64,000 nucleotides of DNA. It comes from Bacillota bacterium (GTDB taxonomy: Bacteria; Bacillota; Clostridia; Christensenellales; Aristaeellaceae). A program made the translations under genes and the position numbers. The DNA lies in assembly GCA_023411175.1 (NCBI GenBank), contig JAEYPB010000060.1:1-64000 (forward strand), read 5' to 3'. Shown here piece by piece: positions 15,403 through 23,270 of the stretch. The notes beneath the pieces were generated by a model. The model was not told the DNA's origin. It saw only the letters and a program-made list of their open reading frames with translations, and did not search any database. Every line of letters starts with the position of its first letter. Positions within the stretch are counted from its first letter, which is position 1.

Positions 15403-16772
15403 TTCGTCCATCCTCCAGTATAGGCTTCATAAATGCCGAGATAGTCGTTTAGTAACCCCTCCGCCAGCGAGTAGGAATTGACGAGCGGGTGGGCGGCCAG
15501 CGCGTCCCGGGCCATCCGCCAGTCCTTTTCGACGATGGCGCGGGCGGCGGTGCGCTCGTAATACTTGACGGCCGTGATCAGCGGCCTCGCGCTCTCCGGC
15601 GGACGCGCGCCGGTCTTGGGCACGGGCCCGTCCTTTGTCAAGGAACACTTGACCTCCACCACGTCGCCCTTTTCCAGCCAGTTGAGCGCGCCGTTCCCCG
15701 GCAGGCAGCAGCTCATCTCGCCGCCGCCAAGCCCTTCGCGGGCGCGGATGATCGAGAGCGCCACCCCGGCGTAGCCGCCCTCCTCGGGCGCGAACAGGTC
15801 GAAGCGGGGCGTAGAGGCCTCGTCCCGCTGGATGGAGGATTCGGAGGCCATGTAGTCCGCCTCCCGCCGGTGGGTGACCTCGCCGTAGAGTCGGAGCATT
15901 TCATCAAAGTCCGGCCCCGCGTCCATGCCGCGCAGCGCCTCCACCATCTCGCGGTTGAGGGCGGCGATCTTTTCGCCGCGGGTGTGCTTCGCCCCCCGCA
16001 GGTTCGTCTCCGCCTGCTCGCGGTAGTAATAATAGTAGAGGTATTCGTTGAGAAGGCAGCCCATGTGCTGTGCCAGCTCCGGCTTGAAGTAGCGCATGTC
16101 CGTTTCCCCGTAGAGCCGGGGGTTTTGAAGCAGCTCCGGCAGCACTTCCCGCCCGTCCAGCTTCAGCGACGTGAAGTAGGAAAGGTGGTTCAGCCCGATC
16201 AGCTCCGAACGGAAGTCCGAACTGGGGCGGCCGTAGAGCCTCGCCACCTGCCGAAGGAGCCCCGTCGGCGCGTCGCAGATGCCGTAGACGAAGCCGTAGC
16301 CCAGATCGCGCAGCGCCTGGGTCACGAGCCCGGCGGGGTTTGTAAAGTTGAACATCATAAAACCCGGCGCGGCACAGTCCCTGGCCATCTCGCAGTAGGG
16401 GATGAGGGCGGGGATGGACCGAAGCGCCATCGCGAATCCGCCCGCGCCTGTCGTCTCCTGCCCGATCACCCCGTGGGAGAGCGCCACCCGCTCGTCGGTG
16501 ACGCGGGAGTCGTCCGATCCGGCGCGGATGGTGGTGATGACGTAGTCGGCACCCTCCAGCGCCTCCCGGGCGTCTCCGGTCACCCGAAAGCGGACGGAGG
16601 GCGCGAGCCGCCGCGCGGCCTCGGTCAGGAGCGGGCCGAACGCCTCGAGGCGGACGGGGTCGTCGTCCATGAAGACGAGGGTATCCAGTTTCAGCCGCGC
16701 CGCCTCACCCGCCAGGCTCTTCAAAAGCATCGGCGACCGGGCGCCCGCCCCGCCGATAACGGTGAGCTTCAT
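15399..16772 (-). CDS. Glycoside hydrolase family 4 enzyme
   Basis: A 457-residue NAD- and metal-dependent GH4 enzyme of the 6-phospho-beta-glucosidase type (CelF/LicH). It has the Rossmann start KLTVIGGAGARSP, then MMFNFTNPAGLVTQAL near residue 128, YGICDAPTGLLRQ near residue 158 with the metal-ligand cysteine, and GLNHLSYF near residue 188. GH4 enzymes use an oxidation-elimination mechanism on phosphorylated or acidic sugars. It is the first gene of the minus-strand unit, transcribed from 16860-16888. Because no PTS is present, the true substrate may be an unphosphorylated or later-phosphorylated sugar. Confidence 0.87.
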   Translation of the reverse strand: MKLTVIGGAGARSPMLLKSLAGEAARLKLDTLVFMDDDPVRLEAFGPLLTEAARRLAPSVRFRVTGDAREALEGADYVITTIRAGSDDSRVTDERVALSHGVIGQETTGAGGFAMALRSIPALIPYCEMARDCAAPGFMMFNFTNPAGLVTQALRDLGYGFVYGICDAPTGLLRQVARLYGRPSSDFRSELIGLNHLSYFTSLKLDGREVLPELLQNPRLYGETDMRYFKPELAQHMGCLLNEYLYYYYYREQAETNLRGAKHTRGEKIAALNREMVEALRGMDAGPDFDEMLRLYGEVTHRREADYMASESSIQRDEASTPRFDLFAPEEGGYAGVALSIIRAREGLGGGEMSCCLPGNGALNWLEKGDVVEVKCSLTKDGPVPKTGARPPESARPLITAVKYYERTAARAIVEKDWRMARDALAAHPLVNSYSLAEGLLNDYLGIYEAYTGGWTK

Positions 16773-16805
16773 GAATTTCCTGCCTTTCCGGGCAGCGGGT
16801 AAAAA

Positions 16806-16820
16806 TGATCAATTTGATCA
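16806..16820. promoter_or_regulatory. Operator-like palindrome TTGATCA
   Basis: TGATCAA T TTGATCA is a perfect 15-base palindrome about 35 nt downstream of the GH4 promoter start region. A matching half-site TTGATCA occurs at 16971-16977, six bases before the -35 of the divergent ABC operon. It could coordinate both units, most simply through the DeoR protein at 13689-14417. Confidence 0.5.
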
Positions 16821-16859
16821 AGTTGTCCGTCTCCGCGCCCGCGATTTGGTTCCGCATAC

Positions 16860-16888
16860 GTTATACCACAAACGCTATGAAAACACAA
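16860..16888 (-). promoter_or_regulatory. Promoter of the GH4-PfkB-DeoR unit
   Basis: TTGTGT, 17 nt, TATAAC on the minus strand. It gives a leader of about 80 nt that contains the 16806-16820 palindrome. Confidence 0.6.
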
Positions 16889-16982
16889 GTAAAATCCGAA
16901 TCAATCGCGGGGATTTCGCACTTGGGAACCGACGGACTGCTGAAGATATTTGAATATATTTTGATTTTATTTGATCAGTCTA

Positions 16983-17011
16983 TTGACAAACAATTTCGCC
17001 CACCCTATAAT
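16983..17011 (+). promoter_or_regulatory. Consensus sigma-A promoter of the ABC importer operon
   Basis: TTGACA, 17 nt, TATAAT: a perfect consensus. The TTGATCA half-site lies directly upstream (16971-16977). Confidence 0.88.
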
Positions 17012-17093
17012 GAGCCTGTCGGAGCCATGCGGAGAGCCGCAGGCCCTGAATGCACATTCGCGGCGCATACGATTCATCTAAGGAGGTACGGAC

Positions 17094-18356
17094 ATGGAGC
17101 GGTTCATCAAAAGGTCTTTCGCGTTGGCGCTGGTGACGGCCATCATGCTGTCGGTCTTCTCTTTCGCCCCGGCGATGGCGGAGACCAAGATCACCTACGC
17201 CCTGTGGGACGAGTCCCAGAAGCCGGTGTTTGACGAGATCATCGCCAAGTTCGAGGAGCAGAACCCCGACATCGACGTGGAACTTCAGCTGACCCCCTGG
17301 TCGGACTACTGGACCAAGTTGGACGCCGCCATGGGCGCGAACACCGCGGCGGACGTGTTCTGGATGAACACCTTCCTTCCCAAGTACGTGGCCGCCGGCG
17401 TCCTTGAGCCGCTGGACAGCTACATTGAGGCCTCCGGCGTCGACATGAACGGCTATGTGGCGGTCGTCCGCGACGCCTACAACCTGAACGGCGCGCAGTA
17501 CGCGATGCCCAAGGGCATGGACACCGTGCAGGTGTTCTACAACAAGGCCATCTTCGCCAAGTACGGCGTGGAAGAGCCGAAGGACGGCTGGACCTGGGCG
17601 GACATGGTCGCCACCGCCACCCTTCTCAAGGACAAGATCGCTTCGGCGGGCGCTGCCGAGTACCCCATCGTGATGGAGCTCGACCCCCAGCCCTCCTACT
17701 TCAACTTCATCGTGCAGGACGGCGGCTTCATCATCTCGGATGACCAGAAGACCTCCGGCTTTGATCAGGCGGGCACCGCCAAGTCCTATCAGGACGTGCT
17801 GGATCTGATGACCGCGGGCGTCATGCCGGATTACAAGGTGCTCTCCGACACCAAGGGCACCGACCTCTTCCTCTCCCAGAAGGCCGCGATGGTGTTCATG
17901 GGCAGCTGGAAGGCGCTTCTGATGGACGAGGCCTCTTTCGCCGCCGACATCGGCATCGTGCCGATGCCCAAGATGGACGCGAGCAATGCCTCCGTGATGG
18001 GCGGCCTGGGCTACTCGATGAATGTCAACTGCCAGAACAAGGAAGCCGCCTGGAAGCTGATCCAGTTCCTCTCCGGCGAGGAAGCCAACAAGATGCAGGC
18101 CGAAGGCAAGATCGACATGCCCGCGCTGATCAGCGCGCAGCAGTACTACGTGCCCAACTTTAAGCACATCGACGCCAACGTGTTCTACAAGGTGGCGGAG
18201 ACCGGCTTCTTCTTCCCGACCTCCACCGCCATCGCCGAATGGCTGCCCGTCGTCATGGACATGTCCAGCCAGATCCTCTCCGGCACGGTGAGCCCGGCGG
18301 ACGGCTGCGCCCAGATCCACGCCCAGATGCAGCCCATCCTGGACGCGCAGGGCTGA
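17094..18356 (+). CDS. ABC sugar transporter substrate-binding protein
   Basis: A 420-residue family 1 extracellular solute-binding protein that captures a sugar or oligosaccharide for the adjacent permeases. It has a signal peptide (hydrophobic core LALVTAIMLSVFSFAP, cleavage near AMA-ET, residue 29). There is no lipobox cysteine, which is unusual for a Gram-positive binding protein. Typical segments are EIIAKFEEQNPDIDVEL near residue 49 and AAMVFMGSWKALL near residue 263. ATG at 17094 follows AAGGAGG. It is the first gene of the operon, before a hairpin that may favour its higher expression over the permeases. Confidence 0.9.
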   Translation: MERFIKRSFALALVTAIMLSVFSFAPAMAETKITYALWDESQKPVFDEIIAKFEEQNPDIDVELQLTPWSDYWTKLDAAMGANTAADVFWMNTFLPKYVAAGVLEPLDSYIEASGVDMNGYVAVVRDAYNLNGAQYAMPKGMDTVQVFYNKAIFAKYGVEEPKDGWTWADMVATATLLKDKIASAGAAEYPIVMELDPQPSYFNFIVQDGGFIISDDQKTSGFDQAGTAKSYQDVLDLMTAGVMPDYKVLSDTKGTDLFLSQKAAMVFMGSWKALLMDEASFAADIGIVPMPKMDASNASVMGGLGYSMNVNCQNKEAAWKLIQFLSGEEANKMQAEGKIDMPALISAQQYYVPNFKHIDANVFYKVAETGFFFPTSTAIAEWLPVVMDMSSQILSGTVSPADGCAQIHAQMQPILDAQG

Positions 18357-18429
18357 TGCTGATTCCATCAGTATGACAGACAGCGCTCGCCCACAACGCC
18401 ACGCGGGGCGCTCCTGATCCGCCTGAAGA

Positions 18430-18459
18430 CGCCCGCATGGAGACTTTGCCATGCGGGCG
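18430..18459 (+). terminator. Intra-operon hairpin after the binding-protein gene
   Basis: Eleven-bp perfect stem CGCCCGCATGG / CCATGCGGGCG with an eight-base loop. Without a U-tract, it more likely stabilises the upstream mRNA or reduces read-through into the permease genes than fully terminates. Confidence 0.5.
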
Positions 18460-18462
18460 TAT

Positions 18463-18670
18463 GGCTGTCAAAATACTGCGTCTTTTGACAGCCGGGCAAT
18501 GAAAACCTGCCGACGCATCTTTTCGTTGCAGGGGAGGCGTTCTGGTTTCCTGAAACGCTTCGGCGTTTCCGGGCGGGAACCGGAACGGGAACGCTTTCTC
18601 CGCCGGCCGGGCAAGCGCGGCCTTTGCGGGAAAGCCAAATCCGGCGTACACGCCGAGGGATTTGATTGGG
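18463..18670 (+). repeat. Modular hairpin repeat, copy 2
   Basis: The order of parts is: leading hairpin GGCTGTCAAAA / TTTTGACAGCC; a weak second hairpin CAATGAAAA...TTTTCGTTG; A hairpin GAAACGC TTCG GCGTTTC, in which two base pairs differ from other copies in a compensatory way; a GGAAC-rich linker in place of B; and C hairpin CAAATCC / GGATTTG around GGCGTACACGCCG. It lies inside an operon, between the binding-protein and first permease genes, so it must be transcribed. Confidence 0.75.
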
Positions 18671-18713
18671 TGTGGGAGCGGACGGACGCGCGATGCGCGA
18701 GGAGGAGACCTTT

Positions 18714-19616
18714 ATGCGACCCAAACGACCCGGAAAGCTGATGCGCGCCCAGGTGCGGGCGGGCTACCTGATGATCGCACCCCTTTTCCTGGGGCTCGGG
18801 CTGTTCTACATCTACGCCTTCGGGCAGAGCCTGTACGACAGCTTCACCAACAAGTCGAGCTTCGGCGTGCCCAAGTTCATCGGGTTGACAAATTACATAA
18901 ACCTCTTCAAGGCGCCGTACTTCTACCAGTCGCTGGGCAATACCCTCCTGTACGTCGTGCTGTGCGTGCCGCTGGTGGTGGCGCTCTCGGTGATGGTGGC
19001 GACGCTTTTGAACCAGCCGCTGCGCGGCCGGAGCGCCTACCGCACGATGGTGTTCCTCCCGGCGGTCACGCTGCCCGCCGCGGTGGCCCTCATGTGGAAG
19101 TGGCTTCTGAACTACGAGTTCGGCCTTGTGAACGGCGTATTCAAGTCGCTGGGCATCGCCGGGGTGGCGTGGCTCTCCGACCCCGTCGCGGTGCTGCCCA
19201 GCGTTTCGGTGGTGTTCATCTGGAGCAGCGTGGCCTATCAGGTGATCGTGCTCCTGGCGGGGCTTCAGGGCATCTCCCGCAGCTATTACGAAGCCGCCAT
19301 CATCGACGGCGCGAGCGCTCTTCAGCAGTTTAAAAACATCACGGTGCCGCTTCTGACGCCTTCGATCTTCTTTGTCACCGTGACCACCATCATCAACGTC
19401 TTCCAGATCTTCGACATCATCTACCTGATGATCCCGAAGTACTCCAGCGGTACGGCGGCGTCCCGATCGCTGGTCACCTACTTCTTTGAAGAGGCCTTCG
19501 TCCGCTTCCACAAGGGCTATGGCGCGGCGATCTCGATGGTTCTGTTCCTTTTGATCCTCGCCATGACGCTGGTTCAGATGAAGCTGCAGAAAAGGTGGGT
19601 GCATTACGATGACTAG
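18714..19616 (+). CDS. ABC sugar transporter permease, MalF type
   Basis: A 300-residue inner-membrane permease with six predicted helices. The EAA loop that docks the ATPase reads YYEAAIIDGASALQQFKNITVPLL near residue 206. ATG at 18714 follows GAGGAGGAG. It overlaps the next permease gene by 8 nt. No ATP-binding subunit gene is present in this operon or window, so a shared MsmK-type ATPase encoded elsewhere is presumably used, as in many Gram-positive carbohydrate importers. Confidence 0.92.
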   Translation: MRPKRPGKLMRAQVRAGYLMIAPLFLGLGLFYIYAFGQSLYDSFTNKSSFGVPKFIGLTNYINLFKAPYFYQSLGNTLLYVVLCVPLVVALSVMVATLLNQPLRGRSAYRTMVFLPAVTLPAAVALMWKWLLNYEFGLVNGVFKSLGIAGVAWLSDPVAVLPSVSVVFIWSSVAYQVIVLLAGLQGISRSYYEAAIIDGASALQQFKNITVPLLTPSIFFVTVTTIINVFQIFDIIYLMIPKYSSGTAASRSLVTYFFEEAFVRFHKGYGAAISMVLFLLILAMTLVQMKLQKRWVHYDD

Positions 19617-20454
19617 CCTCGCCCCCTCCGCCAAGGGCCCCGGCCGAAGCCGTACCTGGCCGCTGCACGCGGTTTTGATCCTGGCAAGCCTCGTCACCAT
19701 CGGGCCGTTTCTGTGGATGATCCTGACCTCCTTCAAGACCTTTGAGGAGAGCATCCTGATTCCGCCGACCCTCCTCCCCGCCCAGTGGAACCTTGAAAAC
19801 TACCGGATCGTGCTCGGGAAATTCCCGTTCGGCGCATTCTATTTCAACACCTTCGCGATGGTGGCGATGGCGATCGTCGGCCAGCTGCTGGTGTGCTCGA
19901 TGGCCGCCTACGCCTTCGCGCGGCTCGAGTTCCCGGCGCGGGACGCGCTGTTTACGCTGTGCCTGTCGCTGCTCATGGTACCGGGGCAGATCTTCCTCGT
20001 GCCCCACTACGACATCATGGTGCGCCTGCGCCTGACCGATTCCGTCACGGCGCTGTGGCTGCCGAAGATATTCAGCGCCTTCGGCACCTTCATGCTCCGG
20101 CAGTTCTTCATGTCCCAGCCAAAGGCGCTGGACGAGGCGGCCATGCTGGACGGCTGCGGCTTCTTCCGCATCTACAGCCGCATCCTGATGCCGCTGGTCA
20201 AGCCCGCGCTGGTGTCGCTGGCGATTTTGACGGCGCTGTCGGCGTTCAAGGACCTGATGTGGCCGCTGATCGTCAACAACTCGCTGAGCAAGATGACGCT
20301 CTCCGCGGGCCTCGCGATGCTGATCGGCGAGCACACCACCTATTACCCGCAGGTGATGGCCGGCAGCGTCATGGCGGTCTGGCCGATGATCGTCCTGTTC
20401 CTTCTGTTCCAGAACCAGTTTATCGAGGGCATCTCGGCTACAGGCATCAAGTAA
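19609..20454 (+). CDS. ABC sugar transporter permease, MalG type
   Basis: A 281-residue permease with six helices and the EAA motif LDEAAMLDGCGFFRIYSRILMPLVKPAL near residue 172. The C-terminus FIEGISATGIK is typical of carbohydrate MalG-type permeases. It pairs with the preceding MalF-type protein to form the membrane channel. Translation is coupled to the previous gene through an 8-nt overlap. Confidence 0.93.
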   Translation: MTSLAPSAKGPGRSRTWPLHAVLILASLVTIGPFLWMILTSFKTFEESILIPPTLLPAQWNLENYRIVLGKFPFGAFYFNTFAMVAMAIVGQLLVCSMAAYAFARLEFPARDALFTLCLSLLMVPGQIFLVPHYDIMVRLRLTDSVTALWLPKIFSAFGTFMLRQFFMSQPKALDEAAMLDGCGFFRIYSRILMPLVKPALVSLAILTALSAFKDLMWPLIVNNSLSKMTLSAGLAMLIGEHTTYYPQVMAGSVMAVWPMIVLFLLFQNQFIEGISATGIK

Positions 20455-20473
20455 TCTTCAGGGGGGCGTTTCT

Positions 20474-21142
20474 ATGGTGGATCTTCTCGCGGTCTGCGCG
20501 CACCCGGACGACCTTGAGGTGTGCGCGTCCGGCATCTTTCTAAAGGCAAAAAAAGAGGGCCGGCGCACCGGGCTGATCGTGCTGACCCGGGGCGAGTCCG
20601 GCGGCCACGCAGAAATGGAGACGCGGCTTCTGGAGGCGAAGGAAGGCGCGCGGCGGATGGGGCTGGACGAATACTGGCAGCTGGATTTTCCGGACGCCGG
20701 GGTTCACTATAACCGGGAGGCGGTGGAGGCCGTCGCGCCCTACATGCGCAAGGCCTCGCCGCGCCTCATCCTGACGCTGCACCCGGACGACTACCACCCG
20801 GACCACGTCGCAACCAGCCAGATTGCCCGGGCGGCGGCCTTCACCGGAGGCCTGAACAAGTACGCGCACGACGGCAGCGACTGGCACTATGAGGCGATCC
20901 TCTTCATGAGCGCCGACCGCCGCACAAACCGCCGCCGTCCCGATCTGGTCGTGGACATCACCGCGGAGGCCGAGGAAAAGCGCAAGGTCTGCGCGGCCCA
21001 CGCGTCCCAATGCATCGAGGGCTTCGCGATGAACCTTTCCCGCGTGGACGGCGCGCTGATCGGCGCCGAATACGGCGAGGGGCTGTACCTTTATCAGGCG
21101 CTGCCCGTGCGCTCGCTGACCGGACTGACCGGCATGGTCTAA
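20474..21142 (+). CDS. PIG-L/LmbE-family deacetylase
   Basis: A 222-residue zinc-dependent amidohydrolase fold that removes N-acetyl groups from sugars. Metal and catalytic residues are visible in AVCAHPDDLEV near residue 6 and HPDDYHPDHV near residue 99, where the second His ligates zinc. ATG at 20474 follows GGGGGG/CAGGGGGGC about 7 nt upstream. It closes the ABC importer operon, so the imported sugar may be N-acetylated. A role in bacillithiol synthesis (BshB) is less likely because bshA and bshC are absent. Confidence 0.87.
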   Translation: MVDLLAVCAHPDDLEVCASGIFLKAKKEGRRTGLIVLTRGESGGHAEMETRLLEAKEGARRMGLDEYWQLDFPDAGVHYNREAVEAVAPYMRKASPRLILTLHPDDYHPDHVATSQIARAAAFTGGLNKYAHDGSDWHYEAILFMSADRRTNRRRPDLVVDITAEAEEKRKVCAAHASQCIEGFAMNLSRVDGALIGAEYGEGLYLYQALPVRSLTGLTGMV

Positions 21143-21159
21143 ACCCATGCCGGGGGCGG

Positions 21160-21227
21160 CTTCATTGGAAATTCCCAAGAGGGTTTCACCTGCGCGTCGG
21201 AAAATCCGGCCGCAGTTTTTTTGATGC
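21160..21227 (-). repeat. Degenerate modular repeat fragment
   Basis: Read on the minus strand it begins GCATCAAAAAAACTGCGG, then a GTGAAACCC TCTT GGGAATTTCC segment similar to the A hairpin. The B and C hairpins are missing. Confidence 0.4.
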
Positions 21228-21256
21228 AATAAAGCGCCCCGCTGCACGCGGGGCGC
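21228..21256 (-). terminator. Terminator of the flavoprotein-DsrE unit
   Basis: Nine-bp stem GCGCCCCGC / GCGGGGCGC with a five-base loop, followed on the minus strand by TTTATTG. Confidence 0.78.
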
Positions 21257-21278
21257 CTAGTGTCAAAACAAGAACCGG

Positions 21279-21617
21279 TCACATCGTAATAATCTGATAG
21301 CCGTCCGCCACGTAGCCGGAGAAGGACGGGTGCCCGGACATGTCGCTGAGGAGCCTCAGCCCGGAGGCCTCGTTGTACTCGAGTACGCCCATCTTGTGGG
21401 AGCAGGCGCGGCACACGCCGTCGATCAGACCGCCCTCGCGGGCCTTCAGGAACAGCAGGTCGCCTGATTCTGTCAGCGCCTTGACCAGCTTCACCGCCTC
21501 GCCCTCCAGCACCAGCTTCACGTCGTGCCCCTTGGCCGAGAGGTCCAGCGCGTTCAAAAGCGCGTGGGCAAAGCACATGGGCTCGCCTCGGAACGCGAAG
21601 ATCGCGAATTTCGACAT
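21279..21617 (-). CDS. DsrE-family protein
   Basis: A 112-residue protein with the DsrE/DsrF-like fold: FAIFAFRGEPMCFAHALLNALDL at the start, HDVKLVLEGEAV near residue 31, and VCRACSHKMGVLEYNE near residue 68 with a CxxC pair. DsrE-type proteins bind or relay sulfur on cysteine. ATG at 21617 follows AAAGGAG at 5 nt. It lies 19 nt behind the flavoprotein gene and probably shares its transcript, which suggests joint handling of a thiol or persulfide. Confidence 0.78.
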   Translation of the reverse strand: MSKFAIFAFRGEPMCFAHALLNALDLSAKGHDVKLVLEGEAVKLVKALTESGDLLFLKAREGGLIDGVCRACSHKMGVLEYNEASGLRLLSDMSGHPSFSGYVADGYQIITM

Positions 21618-21636
21618 TTGTTCTCCTTTCGCGGCG

Positions 21637-23109
21637 CTAGGTGCGCCACTCCACATCGTCGATGGCCCAGGCGGCCAGCTCGTTCATCGAGGGGTGGATG
21701 ACCATTGAATCGGTCACGGGCCGCACGCTGCCCATGCCGGGGCAGTCGGCGATGAGGCTGCGCATCCCGCCGGGCAGCGTGCCGCCTTCGCAGGGGCAGC
21801 CCGCGCCCATCAGGTACACGAAGGGCTGCACCAGCATCGACGCATAGGGGCCGACGATGTGGGCGCCCGCGATGCGCATGTCCTCCGTAAGGATGATCTT
21901 GGCGAAGCCGTCGTCGTCCGACCCTTCCGCGTAGCCCATTGCGATGCCCGCGGCGATGGAGGAATAGCTGTTGCGCGCCACGCCGACGCGAAGCCCCTTC
22001 GCCCGCGCCTCGCGCTCGGTCAGCCCCACGTGGGCCACCTGCGGCCAGGTGAAGATCGCCCAGGGCACGGCGTCGTAGGACGCGGCGCTCCGCTCGCCGC
22101 CGAAGAGATTGCCGATCAGGATGCCCGCCTCGTAGTTGGCCTTGTGGCGGAACTGGAATTTTCCGTTGATGTCGCCCAGCGCGTAGATGCCGGGAACATT
22201 GGTTTCGAGGTATTCGTTCGTCTCGATCCAGCCGCGCGCGTCCAGCTTGATGCCCGCGTTCTCCGCGCGCAGGAGGTCGGCGTTCGATCGCACGCCGGAG
22301 GCGATGAAGATCTCATCCGCCCGGAGGGTGTGCCGGCCGGTGGCGTCCTCGACGACGAGGGTCTTCTCGCCGCCCTCCGCCGCGGCGGAAAGCGCCTTCG
22401 CGCCGGTCATCACGGTGACGCCCACTTTCTCGAACTGCGCGCGGACGAAGGCGCTGATCTCCTCCTCCTCGGTGGGGATGATCCTGTCCTTCATCTCGAC
22501 CACCGTCACCTTCGCGCCGAAGGCGGAGAAGATGTGGGCGAATTCCGCGCCGATGGCGCCGCCGCCCACGATGATGAGGCGCTTCCACGGCGTTTCGGGA
22601 AATTTGTCGCCGAAGAACCGCTCGGCGGTGACGTAGCCGGCCGCCTCAAGCCCGTCGATCGGCGGCACAAAAGAGCGCGCGCCGGCGGCGATGACGAAGC
22701 GGTCCGCGGTAAACTCCTCGGAGGCGGAGCCGTCCGGGTACTTGACCAGCATCCGTCCGGGGGCGGTGAATTCGCCCGCGCCCTCGTATACGTCCAGCCC
22801 CTCGGTACGCTTGAGGCCCCTGCGGATGCCCTCGTTGTGGCCAATCTGGTTCCACAGGCGGCGGGACACCCGCTCCCAGTCCACCTCGGGCGGCTGGAAT
22901 TTAACCCCGATTCGGGACGACTCCTCCGCTTCCCGGATCAGATCCGCCGGGTACACCAGCATCTTGGACGGGATGCAGCCCTTGTTCAGGCAGGTGCCGC
23001 CGAACTTCGATTTTTCGACGATTGCGCAGGCAAGCCCCGCGGAGAGCGCCGCCTCCACGATCATGAGCCCCGCGCCGCTGCCAACGACCACCAAATCATA
23101 TTTCTTCAT
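21637..23109 (-). CDS. Lipoamide-dehydrogenase-like pyridine nucleotide-disulfide oxidoreductase
   Basis: A 490-residue FAD enzyme. It has the FAD loop VVVGSGAGLMIVEAALSAG, the redox disulfide GGTCLNKGCIPSK near residue 38, the NAD(P) loop IIVGGGAIGAEFA near residue 175 and the His-Glu pair HPSMNE near residue 476. An insert before that pair carries three additional cysteines (AGCPCEGGTLPGG and ADCPGMG). Standard lipoamide dehydrogenases lack these. No 2-oxoacid dehydrogenase genes are nearby, so an ordinary E3 role is doubtful. ATG at 23109 follows GGAGGG. Coupling to the DsrE gene suggests a thiol or sulfur substrate. Confidence 0.85.
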   Translation of the reverse strand: MKKYDLVVVGSGAGLMIVEAALSAGLACAIVEKSKFGGTCLNKGCIPSKMLVYPADLIREAEESSRIGVKFQPPEVDWERVSRRLWNQIGHNEGIRRGLKRTEGLDVYEGAGEFTAPGRMLVKYPDGSASEEFTADRFVIAAGARSFVPPIDGLEAAGYVTAERFFGDKFPETPWKRLIIVGGGAIGAEFAHIFSAFGAKVTVVEMKDRIIPTEEEEISAFVRAQFEKVGVTVMTGAKALSAAAEGGEKTLVVEDATGRHTLRADEIFIASGVRSNADLLRAENAGIKLDARGWIETNEYLETNVPGIYALGDINGKFQFRHKANYEAGILIGNLFGGERSAASYDAVPWAIFTWPQVAHVGLTEREARAKGLRVGVARNSYSSIAAGIAMGYAEGSDDDGFAKIILTEDMRIAGAHIVGPYASMLVQPFVYLMGAGCPCEGGTLPGGMRSLIADCPGMGSVRPVTDSMVIHPSMNELAAWAIDDVEWRT

Positions 23110-23171
23110 GTGTTTCCCTCCAGACAAAGCCCATTATTCCGCGCGGGCCGCGCTGTCATCCTCCGTTAAGC

Positions 23172-23239
23172 GGCTTTGGCGCGGGAATTGCCCGCGCGAA
23201 AGCCCAAGGCCTCGAAAAACCCTGCGGATGTTTTCGATG
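23172..23239. repeat. Modular repeat fragment (two hairpins)
   Basis: The first hairpin is GGCTTT-GCGCGGG / CCCGCGC-AAAGCC (23172-23204). The second, CTCGAAAAAC / GTTTTCGATG (23211-23239), matches the leading hairpin of the modular family. The A, B and C parts are absent. Confidence 0.45.
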
Positions 23240-23270
23240 ATGAAAGCCTTGCGAAGACTGTCCAAATGGA

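Noticed and set aside
21637..23109. Assignment as the E3 subunit of a pyruvate or glycine-cleavage complex
   Set aside because: No partner subunits are nearby, and the cysteine-bearing insert is foreign to E3 enzymes.
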